From Agreia pratensis (lineage in GTDB: Bacteria; Actinomycetota; Actinomycetes; Actinomycetales; Microbacteriaceae): a DNA stretch of 64,000 nucleotides. Both the position numbers and the translations under genes were made by a program. Positions 8,078 to 15,066 of the stretch are shown here, in pieces; the first letter of the stretch is position 1, and each line of letters opens with the position of its first letter. The notes under the pieces are model-generated. The model had not been told where the DNA came from. It did no database searches and worked only from the letters and a program-made list of their open reading frames with translations. The stretch covers positions 248,001 through 312,000 of the forward strand of contig NZ_FXAY01000003.1 of the NCBI RefSeq assembly GCF_900177685.1, written 5' to 3'.

Positions 8078-9403
8078 TCAGGGAGTCGGATGCAGCGCGT
8101 CGTACTCCCTCAGCGAGCGGTGCAGACGCACTGCGGCGAGAGAGAACAGCACCACGATCGCCCCACCGAGCAGGGGCGGCAGCCACAGCAGTGCGGTCGC
8201 CGCCGCAAGGCCCACGTAGGCGTCGCCAAGACGCGGACCGCCCGTCACCACGACCGTGAAGACTCCCTGGATTCGACCGCGCATGACGTCGGGGACGGCC
8301 GACTGCATCATGGTCTGCCTGAAGATCGCGCTGACGTTGTCGGAAGCACCCGCCCCGGCTAGCGCGACGCTCGCCAGGGCGAGCGCGGGCAGGTTGGCGT
8401 CATCGAACGATGACGTGATGCCGGCGGCCCGACCGTGATCCATCACGAGAAGCACGAGGCCGAACGCCGCGATGAATCCTCCATAGACGGCGACTGCGCT
8501 GCCGATCGCGCGGCCCTGCATACGAACGTGTCCCAGCCTGCCGGAGAACACCGACGAGAGCAGAGCACCCACAGCGAAGGCGGCCGAGAGGATGCCGACC
8601 GTGATCGCCCCGCCGCCGATCAGCAGGGCGCCGACCGCAGGGAACACGACCCGCGGCATCCCGAACGTCATTGCCACGATGTCGATGAGAAACGACATGC
8701 GGATGTTCGGGGCGCGTCTCAGAAACGCCAAGCCCTCCCACACGGCTGCGAAACCAGCGCGGCGGCTCCCGCCCTCCGGAATGATCCTGGGAAGAGTCAC
8801 GACGCCGGTGAACGCGGCGATGAAGAGCACGACATCGACCGTGTACGTCCATTGGAATCCCACCGTCGCCACGAGCACGCCGGCAAGCGCGGGTCCGACC
8901 GTCACCTGCACGCCGAAGCTGATGCCTCCGAGAGCCGACGCTGCGGGAAGCAGATCGGGCGACAGCAGTCTGGGCACGATCGCGGAGCGGGTGGCGCCGA
9001 CGACCGTGGTGGCGACGGCCGTGATTGTCGTGAGTGCATAGAACATCCACAGTTCGTCGACACGGTTCCAGGCGAGGAGCGCGAGTCCGACCGTAGACCC
9101 CCAGGCCAGGAACTCCGCCACGAGAACGACTGTGCGCCTGTCAAAGCTGTCAGCGAGGACACCGCCGTACACGCCGGCGATGATCATCGGAACGAGGGCG
9201 AAGACACCGACGAGCGACACGGCGGTCGTCGACCCGGTGATGTCGTAGATGTGCAGACCGACGGCGATGATGGTCATCTGGCCGCCGATTCCTGCGATCA
9301 GGCCTCCGAGCCACAGGCGAAAGAACGCTGGGCTGCGGCGGAACGGCGCGAGGTCGACGAAGTGCGTTCTGCGGGTCGGCGCATCTGCCTGGGGTCTTTT
9401 CAC
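8078..9403 (-). CDS. MFS transporter, EntS-like exporter family
   Basis: A 441-residue major facilitator protein with about twelve hydrophobic helices. Features of the EntS/MFS_3 group are GGLIAGIGGQMTIIAVG in helix 1, the loop GVLADSFDRRTVV between helices 2 and 3, and a repeated GxxSDNVSAIFRQTMMQ-type loop in the second half. Members export siderophores, drugs or other small molecules; the substrate here cannot be told. The start is GTG at 9403, since the nearby ATG at 9420 is out of frame. It is followed on the minus strand by the terminator palindrome at 8006-8043. Confidence 0.85.
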   Translation of the reverse strand: MKRPQADAPTRRTHFVDLAPFRRSPAFFRLWLGGLIAGIGGQMTIIAVGLHIYDITGSTTAVSLVGVFALVPMIIAGVYGGVLADSFDRRTVVLVAEFLAWGSTVGLALLAWNRVDELWMFYALTTITAVATTVVGATRSAIVPRLLSPDLLPAASALGGISFGVQVTVGPALAGVLVATVGFQWTYTVDVVLFIAAFTGVVTLPRIIPEGGSRRAGFAAVWEGLAFLRRAPNIRMSFLIDIVAMTFGMPRVVFPAVGALLIGGGAITVGILSAAFAVGALLSSVFSGRLGHVRMQGRAIGSAVAVYGGFIAAFGLVLLVMDHGRAAGITSSFDDANLPALALASVALAGAGASDNVSAIFRQTMMQSAVPDVMRGRIQGVFTVVVTGGPRLGDAYVGLAAATALLWLPPLLGGAIVVLFSLAAVRLHRSLREYDALHPTP

Positions 9404-9458
9404 TGCGCGGCGTTTCCCATCATCTGAAGAGTCGTTCTATCGTGCACGAGGATCGCCG

Positions 9459-10322
9459 TCATGCCGTTCGGTTGAGGGTGCGGCCCATGATGGCCGAGAT
9501 GAGTGCGTCGACCGGCTCCGCTGGAGCTGCAGGGTTTCGAAGCAGAGTCAGGTCGACCTCGCCCAATTCCGGCAGGTCGAACCGGTTTCCGACCACGACG
9601 AGGTCGTCGGGAATGAGAGACCGGGGGAAGACGGCAACGCCGAGACCCGCCCGCACCGCAGCAAGGAGACCGTTCACCTCTCGCGTGTTACATGTGATGC
9701 GCCAACGCCGCCCGGCCTGTTCGAGCGCCTCGATCGCGCTCGTGCGGCTGACGGTCGTTCCCTGATAAGTGATCAGCGGCACCGGTGTGCCGAGCTCGAC
9801 GATGGTCTTCTCCTGGCCGACCCACACGAGCTGGTCCCGCCGCACCACGGTTCCATCGGTGGTCTCGGGCCTCTGCTTGATGAAGATGAGATCGAGCGAG
9901 CCGGCGTGCAATTTGCGAAAGAGGGGCCCCGACTGGTCGACCGTGAGTTCGAGATTGATCTGTGGATAGAGCTGGCGAAAGTGCCTGAGGATGCGGGGGA
10001 GTTGTGTGATCGCCAGATCGTCTGCAGCGCCGAAGCGAAGCTTGCCTTTCATGGCCGAGCCGCTGAAATAGTCATCGGCCGCGCTGTGCGCCGCCAGGAT
10101 CGTTCGCGCGAAGCCCGCCATCGCATCCCCGTTGTCGGTCAGCGACACGTCGCGCGTGTCGCGGGCGACGAGAAGACGACCGGATGCTTGCTCGAGTCGC
10201 CTGACGTGTTGGCTCACGGTGGGCTGGCTGATGCCCAGACGCTGGGCGGCCACGGTGAAGCTCGAGGTCTCGGCAACGGCGAGAAAGGTGCGGAGCAGGG
10301 TGGGATCGAACACTGGTCTCAT
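9459..10322 (-). CDS. LysR family transcriptional regulator
   Basis: A 287-residue LysR-type regulator. The N-terminal winged helix-turn-helix is at about 7-65 (LLRTFLAVAETSSFTVAAQR, then SQPTVSQHVRRLE), followed by a periplasmic-binding-protein-like effector domain starting at about 93. It is divergent from the MFS gene at 10460, the usual arrangement of a LysR regulator with its target. TACTTT lies five bases before the ATG, suggesting a leaderless transcript. The effector is unknown. Confidence 0.9.
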   Translation of the reverse strand: MRPVFDPTLLRTFLAVAETSSFTVAAQRLGISQPTVSQHVRRLEQASGRLLVARDTRDVSLTDNGDAMAGFARTILAAHSAADDYFSGSAMKGKLRFGAADDLAITQLPRILRHFRQLYPQINLELTVDQSGPLFRKLHAGSLDLIFIKQRPETTDGTVVRRDQLVWVGQEKTIVELGTPVPLITYQGTTVSRTSAIEALEQAGRRWRITCNTREVNGLLAAVRAGLGVAVFPRSLIPDDLVVVGNRFDLPELGEVDLTLLRNPAAPAEPVDALISAIMGRTLNRTA

Positions 10323-10396
10323 TCGGAAAAGTAATGGGAGTTATAGGGTCAATTTAGTCGGGGAATGATCGGGGAGGGTAATAGCGTTGAAGAAAC

Positions 10397-10411
10397 GGAT
10401 GCCCGGCATCC
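10397..10411. promoter_or_regulatory. Candidate LysR operator dyad
   Basis: GGATGCC-C-GGCATCC is a perfect 7-bp inverted repeat in the 137-base gap between the divergent LysR and MFS genes. It is the only clear dyad there and so a candidate site for the LysR protein. It is not a textbook T-N11-A box. Confidence 0.35.
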
Positions 10412-10459
10412 ATCTTTTCTATACGCAACCGCTTTCGTTATCTCGCACTTGGATTATTC

Positions 10460-11803
10460 GTGACACCCCCTCCCTCCGACCCGTTTCCCGTAACCGCCCC
10501 GATGCCCGTTCTGAGTTCGGCACCTCCGTGGAAAGACACCTTCTCCTCCCTGAGAGTCCCCAACTTCCGACTCTTCACCTCGGCCAACATCGTCGCCATG
10601 ACAGCTCTCTGGATCCAGAGGATCGCCCAGGACTGGCTGGTGCTCGAGCTCTCCGGAAGCGTCGCCGCAGTCGGGCTGACCGTCGCGTTGCAGTTCGCAC
10701 CGATGCTTTTTCTGGGGCTGTACGGCGGTGTTCTGGTCGACCGCTACTCGAAGCGGATGCTCTTGGCGATCACTCAGAGCGTCTCGCTGCTCGCCAGCGT
10801 GGCGCTGGCGGTGCTCGCGCTGACAGGAGTCGTCGAGGTGTGGCACATCATGCTCGTCGCTCTGGTCGTGGGCCTGGCGACGGTGATCGACAACCCCACG
10901 AGGCAGGTCTTCGTCAACGAACTCGTAGGGCCGAAGTATCTGCGCAACGCGATCAGTCTGAACTCGTCCGTCTTCCAGCTCGGCGCGCTGATCGGGCCGG
11001 CGATCGGTGGCGTGCTGCTCGTCTCGGTGGGAGCCGGCTGGTCGTTCGCGATCAACGCCGTGGCGTGCCTTGGCGTCGTCATCACGGTCTTGAGACTCAA
11101 TCCTGCGACCCTCTACCCTGCTCCCGTCGCGCCGCGGGCGAAGGGGCAGCTGAAAGAGGGTCTGTCTTACGTCCTCGCCAAGCCCACGATTCTCTGGACT
11201 GTGGTGATGGTGGCATTCGTCGCGGTCTTCGCCCTGAATATGCCCGTGCTGCTCGCGGCCTACGCCTCAGACGTCTTCGACAGCGGCCCCGGGGGATACG
11301 GCCTTTTCAATTCCCTCGTGGCTGTCGGCGCATTGGCCGGCGCCGTGCTCTCGACACGGCGCACGAGCATCCGGCTTCGCGCCGTGGTCATCACGGGTCT
11401 CGCGTGGGGAACCATCCAAGCGATCGTCTCCGGCGCACCCACCGAGCCCGTTGTCTGCGTATTGCTCGTTCTGGTCGGATTCTGCACGCTGCAGTTCCTC
11501 ACGGGCGCGAATCAACTGATCCAACTCTCCAGCAACGTGTCTATTCGTGGTCGCGTCATGTCGGTCTACGTGCTGGTGCTGCTCGGTGGCCAGGCGCTCG
11601 GCGGCCCTCTCATGGGGTGGCTCGTCGAAAGCTATGGCCCACAGTTCGGCATGCTCGTGTCGGGAGTGGTTCCGGCTGCGGCGGCACTGGTCGTCGGCGT
11701 GCTTCTCGCTCGAAGCGGCAGATTCACCGTCCGACTGCGTCGGCGGCTGCCGCTGGTCGCCATCGTGCAGCACCAGCAGACCGGCTCGCGCGCGATCTGC
11801 TAG
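10460..11803 (+). CDS. MFS transporter (EntS-like)
   Basis: A 447-residue twelve-helix major facilitator protein. The first helices carry NFRLFTSANIVAMTALWIQR and the loop GGVLVDRYSKRM, again the MFS_3 exporter type; it is related to, but clearly different from, the exporter at 8078. A tail of about 35 residues rich in arginine follows the last helix. Control by the adjacent divergent LysR protein is likely from the layout. The GTG at 10460 is used; an internal ATG at 10502 would remove a proline-rich N-terminus of 14 residues and is also possible. The stop codon overlaps the -10 hexamer of rpsO. Confidence 0.85.
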   Translation: MTPPPSDPFPVTAPMPVLSSAPPWKDTFSSLRVPNFRLFTSANIVAMTALWIQRIAQDWLVLELSGSVAAVGLTVALQFAPMLFLGLYGGVLVDRYSKRMLLAITQSVSLLASVALAVLALTGVVEVWHIMLVALVVGLATVIDNPTRQVFVNELVGPKYLRNAISLNSSVFQLGALIGPAIGGVLLVSVGAGWSFAINAVACLGVVITVLRLNPATLYPAPVAPRAKGQLKEGLSYVLAKPTILWTVVMVAFVAVFALNMPVLLAAYASDVFDSGPGGYGLFNSLVAVGALAGAVLSTRRTSIRLRAVVITGLAWGTIQAIVSGAPTEPVVCVLLVLVGFCTLQFLTGANQLIQLSSNVSIRGRVMSVYVLVLLGGQALGGPLMGWLVESYGPQFGMLVSGVVPAAAALVVGVLLARSGRFTVRLRRRLPLVAIVQHQQTGSRAIC

Positions 11804-11806
11804 AAT
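11801..11806 (+). promoter_or_regulatory. Candidate -10 element of rpsO
   Basis: TAGAAT, overlapping the stop codon of the MFS gene. It would give rpsO its own transcript with a leader of about 85 bases. No good -35 box lies 17 bases upstream. Confidence 0.45.
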
Positions 11807-11814
11807 CTCAAGGT

Positions 11815-11880
11815 TGCCGTCTAACGGCCGCGGATAAAGAGAGCCCGCACATACTGTGTCGGGCACCGCGCAATGAGGAG
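11815..11880 (+). promoter_or_regulatory. Structured rpsO leader
   Basis: Two hairpins can be drawn before the rpsO ribosome-binding region: GCCG/CGGC around a TCTAA loop near 11817, and GCCCG plus CACA pairing with TGTG plus CGGGC at 11843-11864 with one bulge. S15 represses its own translation through leader structures in several bacterial phyla; that this leader does so is inferred from position and structure only. Confidence 0.4.
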
Positions 11881-11897
11881 AAAGGGGATCACCAACT

Positions 11898-12167
11898 ATG
11901 GCTCTTGAAGCTGATGTCAAGAAGGCGATCATCGAAGAATACGCAACCCACCCCGGTGACACCGGATCCCCCGAGGTCCAGGTCGCGATGCTCACGCGTC
12001 GCATCAAGGACCTCACGGAGCACCTCAAGGAGCACAAGCACGACCACCACTCGCGTCGTGGACTCCTGCTTCTGGTCGGACAGCGTCGCCGCCTGCTGGG
12101 TTACCTGGCCGACGTCGAGATCGAGCGCTACCGCGCACTGATCGAGCGTCTGGGCCTGCGTCGATAG
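11898..12167 (+). CDS. rpsO: 30S ribosomal protein S15
   Basis: An 89-residue primary-binding protein of the small subunit platform that contacts 16S rRNA helix 22 and forms a subunit bridge. The full family pattern is present: [38 protein letters not shown] and [12 protein letters not shown], and the length is exactly typical. GAGGAGAAAGG precedes the ATG. In most bacteria rpsO is next to pnp; here pnp begins 2.9 kb downstream behind five other genes, and a strong terminator follows rpsO directly. Confidence 0.98.
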   Translation: MALEADVKKAIIEEYATHPGDTGSPEVQVAMLTRRIKDLTEHLKEHKHDHHSRRGLLLLVGQRRRLLGYLADVEIERYRALIERLGLRR

Positions 12168-12186
12168 TTCGCCGCACTTCTTGACG

Positions 12187-12220
12187 ATGGGCCGTTCTCT
12201 TCTCTAAGAGAACGGCCCAT
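12187..12220 (+). terminator. Intrinsic terminator after rpsO
   Basis: A perfect 15-bp stem, ATGGGCCGTTCTCTT pairing with its complement, around a CTCT loop, followed by TCGTATTTCC. It ends the rpsO transcript and uncouples it from pnp. Confidence 0.85.
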
Positions 12221-12280
12221 TCGTATTTCCACGCCCGATCCGACCGCGTGTGTAACCGCGCACGTCTCTAGGCGGGGCGA

Positions 12281-12568
12281 TCAGACGCGATCGTCGTCGC
12301 CGAGCTCCGCAGCGCTCTCGGCTTCGTAGTCCTCGTCGTCGAGATCATCGTTCGTCTCGTTGGGATCGTCGATCTGCAGGGTGTCGATGTCGTTCTCGAC
12401 TCCGAATTCCGTGTCGGCTCCGTCGAGAAGGCCTTCGTCGAGGCTCTCTTCATCGTCGACGGACGGGTCGCCCGGATTCGTGAATTCCGCATCGCCTCGG
12501 CCGTCGAGTTCACTCGAGACCTCGAGCAGATCTTCTTTGTTGTATTCGTCTCGTTCGCTGTCAGTCAT
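12281..12568 (-). CDS. Acidic hypothetical protein
   Basis: A 95-residue protein very rich in Asp and Glu, with no hydrophobic segment and no cysteine. It looks largely disordered, with short repeats of the D-D-E/E-S-L-D type. I do not recognise a family. Support for it being a gene: TAGAGT ends exactly six bases before the ATG, the same leaderless layout as its neighbours, and its codons carry the high third-position GC of the region. It is divergent from the VanZ-like gene and opens the block that separates rpsO from pnp. Confidence 0.6.
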   Translation of the reverse strand: MTDSERDEYNKEDLLEVSSELDGRGDAEFTNPGDPSVDDEESLDEGLLDGADTEFGVENDIDTLQIDDPNETNDDLDDEDYEAESAAELGDDDRV

Positions 12569-12630
12569 ATCTCGACTCTAGAACAGTGAATGCACACTTC
12601 CCACCAAGACTTGTGCGGCAGGATCGACCC

Positions 12631-13098
12631 ATGTTCCGACGCCATCCCGTGCTCTCCGTTCTCACGGTGCTCTATCTGGCGGGAGTGGGCTGGGTCACCC
12701 TGGGCCCGGAGCCCTACGATGACGGAACGAGCAGCATCCTGTGGCGCTTTCTCGACTTCTTCGGCCGCTATGAGGCGACCGACTGGATCACGTTCGACCG
12801 CGTCGAGTTCGTTGCGAACATCGCCATGTTCGTGCCCTTGGGCATCTTCTTCGTGCTTCTTTTCGGCCGTCGGCGCTGGTGGCTCGCAATTCTTCTGTGC
12901 TGTGGCATCTCGTGCGCAATCGAGATCTGGCAGGGCGCACTTCTCCCGACGCGCGTCGCCGATCTGGCCGACATCGCAGCGAACACGTCTGGTGGCACGG
13001 TCGGCGTGCTGCTCGGTGTCGTGCTCATGTCGATTTCGTTGGCGCGGCGTGGTCGCCGCAAGCGTGTTCGCGCACGAGCCGCGCAGGCGCTTGGATAG
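12631..13098 (+). CDS. VanZ-like family membrane protein
   Basis: A 155-residue protein with about four hydrophobic segments, matching the small VanZ domain. The pattern VEFVANIAMFVPLGIFFVLL, then CCGISCAIEIWQGALLPTR and ADIAANTSGGTVGVLLG is characteristic of the family. VanZ gives low-level teicoplanin resistance in enterococci, but most chromosomal homologues have no known role. The ATG at 12631 is preferred (CAGGAT ends six bases upstream); a longer frame starts at 12586. The arginine-rich tail is probably cytoplasmic. Confidence 0.8.
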   Translation: MFRRHPVLSVLTVLYLAGVGWVTLGPEPYDDGTSSILWRFLDFFGRYEATDWITFDRVEFVANIAMFVPLGIFFVLLFGRRRWWLAILLCCGISCAIEIWQGALLPTRVADLADIAANTSGGTVGVLLGVVLMSISLARRGRRKRVRARAAQALG

Positions 13099-13102
13099 AC
13101 GC

Positions 13103-13534
13103 ATGAGATTTCTTTCCTTCGGTCGCGTCAACAACCCAGAACTCGCGAAGACCGACCAGGGCTCGGGCTCGCTCGACGACTACCTGTACGACCTGGTACC
13201 GCGCAACCAGAAGGTGCGCATCCAGCTGGCCGACAGCGACCCTTGCCAGGACGCGCTGCGAGCCGTCCTCGATCAGGGAGTGACCGAGACCGAGGCTTTC
13301 ATCTCGAGACGAAGCGCAGCCGACGAGAGAACGGATGCGCCGACGCCCGTGCGGCTCTTTGTGAATCAGCGGCCCACCCCGGTCGTCGGCTTCGTTCCCC
13401 GTGGCCTTGAGGCCCCTGTCGAAGCTGCCCTGGGGCGGCTGGCCGACTCGGGTAAATCCACTCGCATGCAGGCGACGATCCGTCAGACCAAGAACGGTCT
13501 GCGGGTCGATCTGGCGGTCGGTCTGACTCGCTGA
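13103..13534 (+). CDS. GFVPRG-family protein, paralogue A (unknown function)
   Basis: A 143-residue soluble protein I cannot name. It contains GSLDDYLYDLVPR at about 22-34 and a C-terminal core at about 75-125 with PVRLFV, GFVPRGLEAPV, a helix LGRLADSGK and GLRVDL. The next two genes share this core, so they are tandem paralogues. The order (beta strand, G-[FY]-[VL]-P-R-[GE], alpha helix, G) recalls HIRAN-type DNA-binding domains; this is only a resemblance. The ATG at 13103 is preceded by TTGGAT and six bases, as in its sisters. It starts four bases after the VanZ stop. Confidence 0.75.
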   Translation: MRFLSFGRVNNPELAKTDQGSGSLDDYLYDLVPRNQKVRIQLADSDPCQDALRAVLDQGVTETEAFISRRSAADERTDAPTPVRLFVNQRPTPVVGFVPRGLEAPVEAALGRLADSGKSTRMQATIRQTKNGLRVDLAVGLTR

Positions 13535-13591
13535 TCCCGATTCGGGCAACTCGATCTTCCCTCTCGAACTCCGGGGGAGTTGAATGACCCT

Positions 13592-14017
13592 ATGGTCATC
13601 GGTGATCGGAGCGGTTCGGGTGTTCCCGACAGGCATGATTCGGGCGCGGGATCCCTCGCCGACTACACCTACAACCTGTTTCCCCGATTCGCGGGTGTCA
13701 TCCTGAGGGCGGCCGGAAGCATGCCATTCCAAAGTGAGTTGGCCGAACTGCGTGAGTTGCCTGATCGTCCGGCGGAGGCATTTGTCGAACGTCGGCCTCC
13801 GGCTGACGATCGCGTCGACGCGCCGATGCCGGTGCGCCTCTGGGTCGGCTCGGAGTTGAGCGGCGTCATCGGATTCGTACCACGCGGACTAGAGGCACCG
13901 GTCGACGCCTGCCTCGGACGGCTTTCAGACAGAGGCAAGGCGCCTCGCATCCCGTGCTCCATCGTCTCCACTCGACATGGACTCCGCGTCGACCTTCGAA
14001 TGGGTCGGGCGTACTGA
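13592..14017 (+). CDS. GFVPRG-family protein, paralogue B (unknown function)
   Basis: A 141-residue soluble protein, the closest relative of paralogue A. AGSLADYTYNLFPR aligns with its N-terminal motif, and DAPMPVRLWV, GFVPRGLEAPVDACLGRL and HGLRVDL align along the C-terminal core. The middle part, about residues 35-60, has diverged. The start is taken as the ATG at 13592, six bases after TTGAAT, the same spacing as in A and C; a TTG at 13580 is in frame but lies inside that hexamer. The function is unknown. The gap to A is 57 bases. Confidence 0.75.
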   Translation: MVIGDRSGSGVPDRHDSGAGSLADYTYNLFPRFAGVILRAAGSMPFQSELAELRELPDRPAEAFVERRPPADDRVDAPMPVRLWVGSELSGVIGFVPRGLEAPVDACLGRLSDRGKAPRIPCSIVSTRHGLRVDLRMGRAY

Positions 14018-14057
14018 GCGGTCCATTTATCGGGTGTGGACATGCTTGGATTGAACA

Positions 14058-14696
14058 ATGCCCGCACCTCGCCGAAAGCTCTCCGTCTTCGCGTGGGAAC
14101 CGTTTCTTCTCGGCCTCGTGATCCTTGCCGCCTTGGCTGCGTCCATGACGGTGCGTCTTCCTGTGGTCGGCACGGTCGTCGGCGCAATCTCCATCGCCGT
14201 CGCCCTCCCGGCGATCGTGCAGCTCGTGCGCCTTGGGCTCAAGAGCGGGGGAGAGCGCAATTCGGCATCGCGGCTCGCGAGGCTCGACGGCTTCCAACTG
14301 CGTGAGGTTCACGTAGACGGAGTCCTCATGCTCGACGAGACCAATCGGCGCCAGGATCCCATCGACCTCGCCCTCGGCTGGACCGATCCTGCGCTCACCG
14401 TGGTTCTCTGGCCCGGAGCGACCCGATGGCTTGGCCGCGAGCTGCGTGTCGAGGCGTATTTCTTCGGCGGCCCGAAGCCCGCTCGCGCGGGATTCCTGCC
14501 CCGCGGAACCGAGGCATCCATCGGCGAGGCCTTAGAGAAGCTGCGCGATGAGGGCGTGCTCGCGACAGTACCGGCGCGGGTCTTCGGCGACGGCAAGCTG
14601 CCCGATCCGTCGAGGCCCTTCACCCGACTCGCCCGCCCACTCACGGTCGAGGTCGGGCGACCCGCCGACGGAGCAATCGACGCTATCCGGCCGTAG
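14058..14696 (+). CDS. Membrane-anchored GFVPRG-family protein, paralogue C
   Basis: A 212-residue protein with two hydrophobic segments at about 12-32 and 36-57, then a soluble part. The core GFLPRGTEASIGEALEKLRDEG at about 138-158 (described here by its ends) corresponds to GFVPRGLEAPV...LGRLADSG of paralogues A and B, with LRVEAYF as the preceding strand. The family resemblance is weaker than between A and B. It may be the membrane-bound member of a small set acting at the envelope. TTGGAT lies six bases before the ATG. I know no function for it. Confidence 0.7.
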   Translation: MPAPRRKLSVFAWEPFLLGLVILAALAASMTVRLPVVGTVVGAISIAVALPAIVQLVRLGLKSGGERNSASRLARLDGFQLREVHVDGVLMLDETNRRQDPIDLALGWTDPALTVVLWPGATRWLGRELRVEAYFFGGPKPARAGFLPRGTEASIGEALEKLRDEGVLATVPARVFGDGKLPDPSRPFTRLARPLTVEVGRPADGAIDAIRP

Positions 14697-15066
14697 GGAG
14701 TCCATGCCTGCTAAGATCGGCCTGTTGCCCCTTGTGAGCAACGAGAACAAATAAATACACGAGCATCAAATGCGGAGCAGGCCGGCAGGACGCTGGTCAC
14801 CGGTGGTGGGTTTCGGAACGCGAATGAGGCGGTCCGAGGTTTTCTACTGTTGGCCAGACATGCGCCCCATGCTCTGATGGTTCTGACGAATCCCTCGAAT
14901 CCCTCGGATTCGACAAGGCGCGTACGTGCACGGGTCTCGCAATCGGCGAGTGCCCGCATGTCGCTCTGTCACCCCACTCCGCTGTACGCATCGCGAGAGC
15001 CCACACGGGGCCGCGAATTCTCTTCGCCTGCATGGCGAGAGACAACACATAAGGAGAAACCCCCAT
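14697..15066 (+). promoter_or_regulatory. Non-coding pnp leader and upstream region
   Basis: These 370 bases hold no convincing gene. Visible structure: TAAGAT at 14711, a possible -10; an 8-bp hairpin TCGAATCC/GGATTCGA at 14895-14913 embedded in a direct repeat GAATCCCTC; and a bulged 8-bp hairpin at 15020-15041 just before the pnp Shine-Dalgarno AAGGAG at 15051. Long structured leaders are usual for pnp, which controls its own mRNA through leader processing in E. coli; the same here is inferred. Confidence 0.5.
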
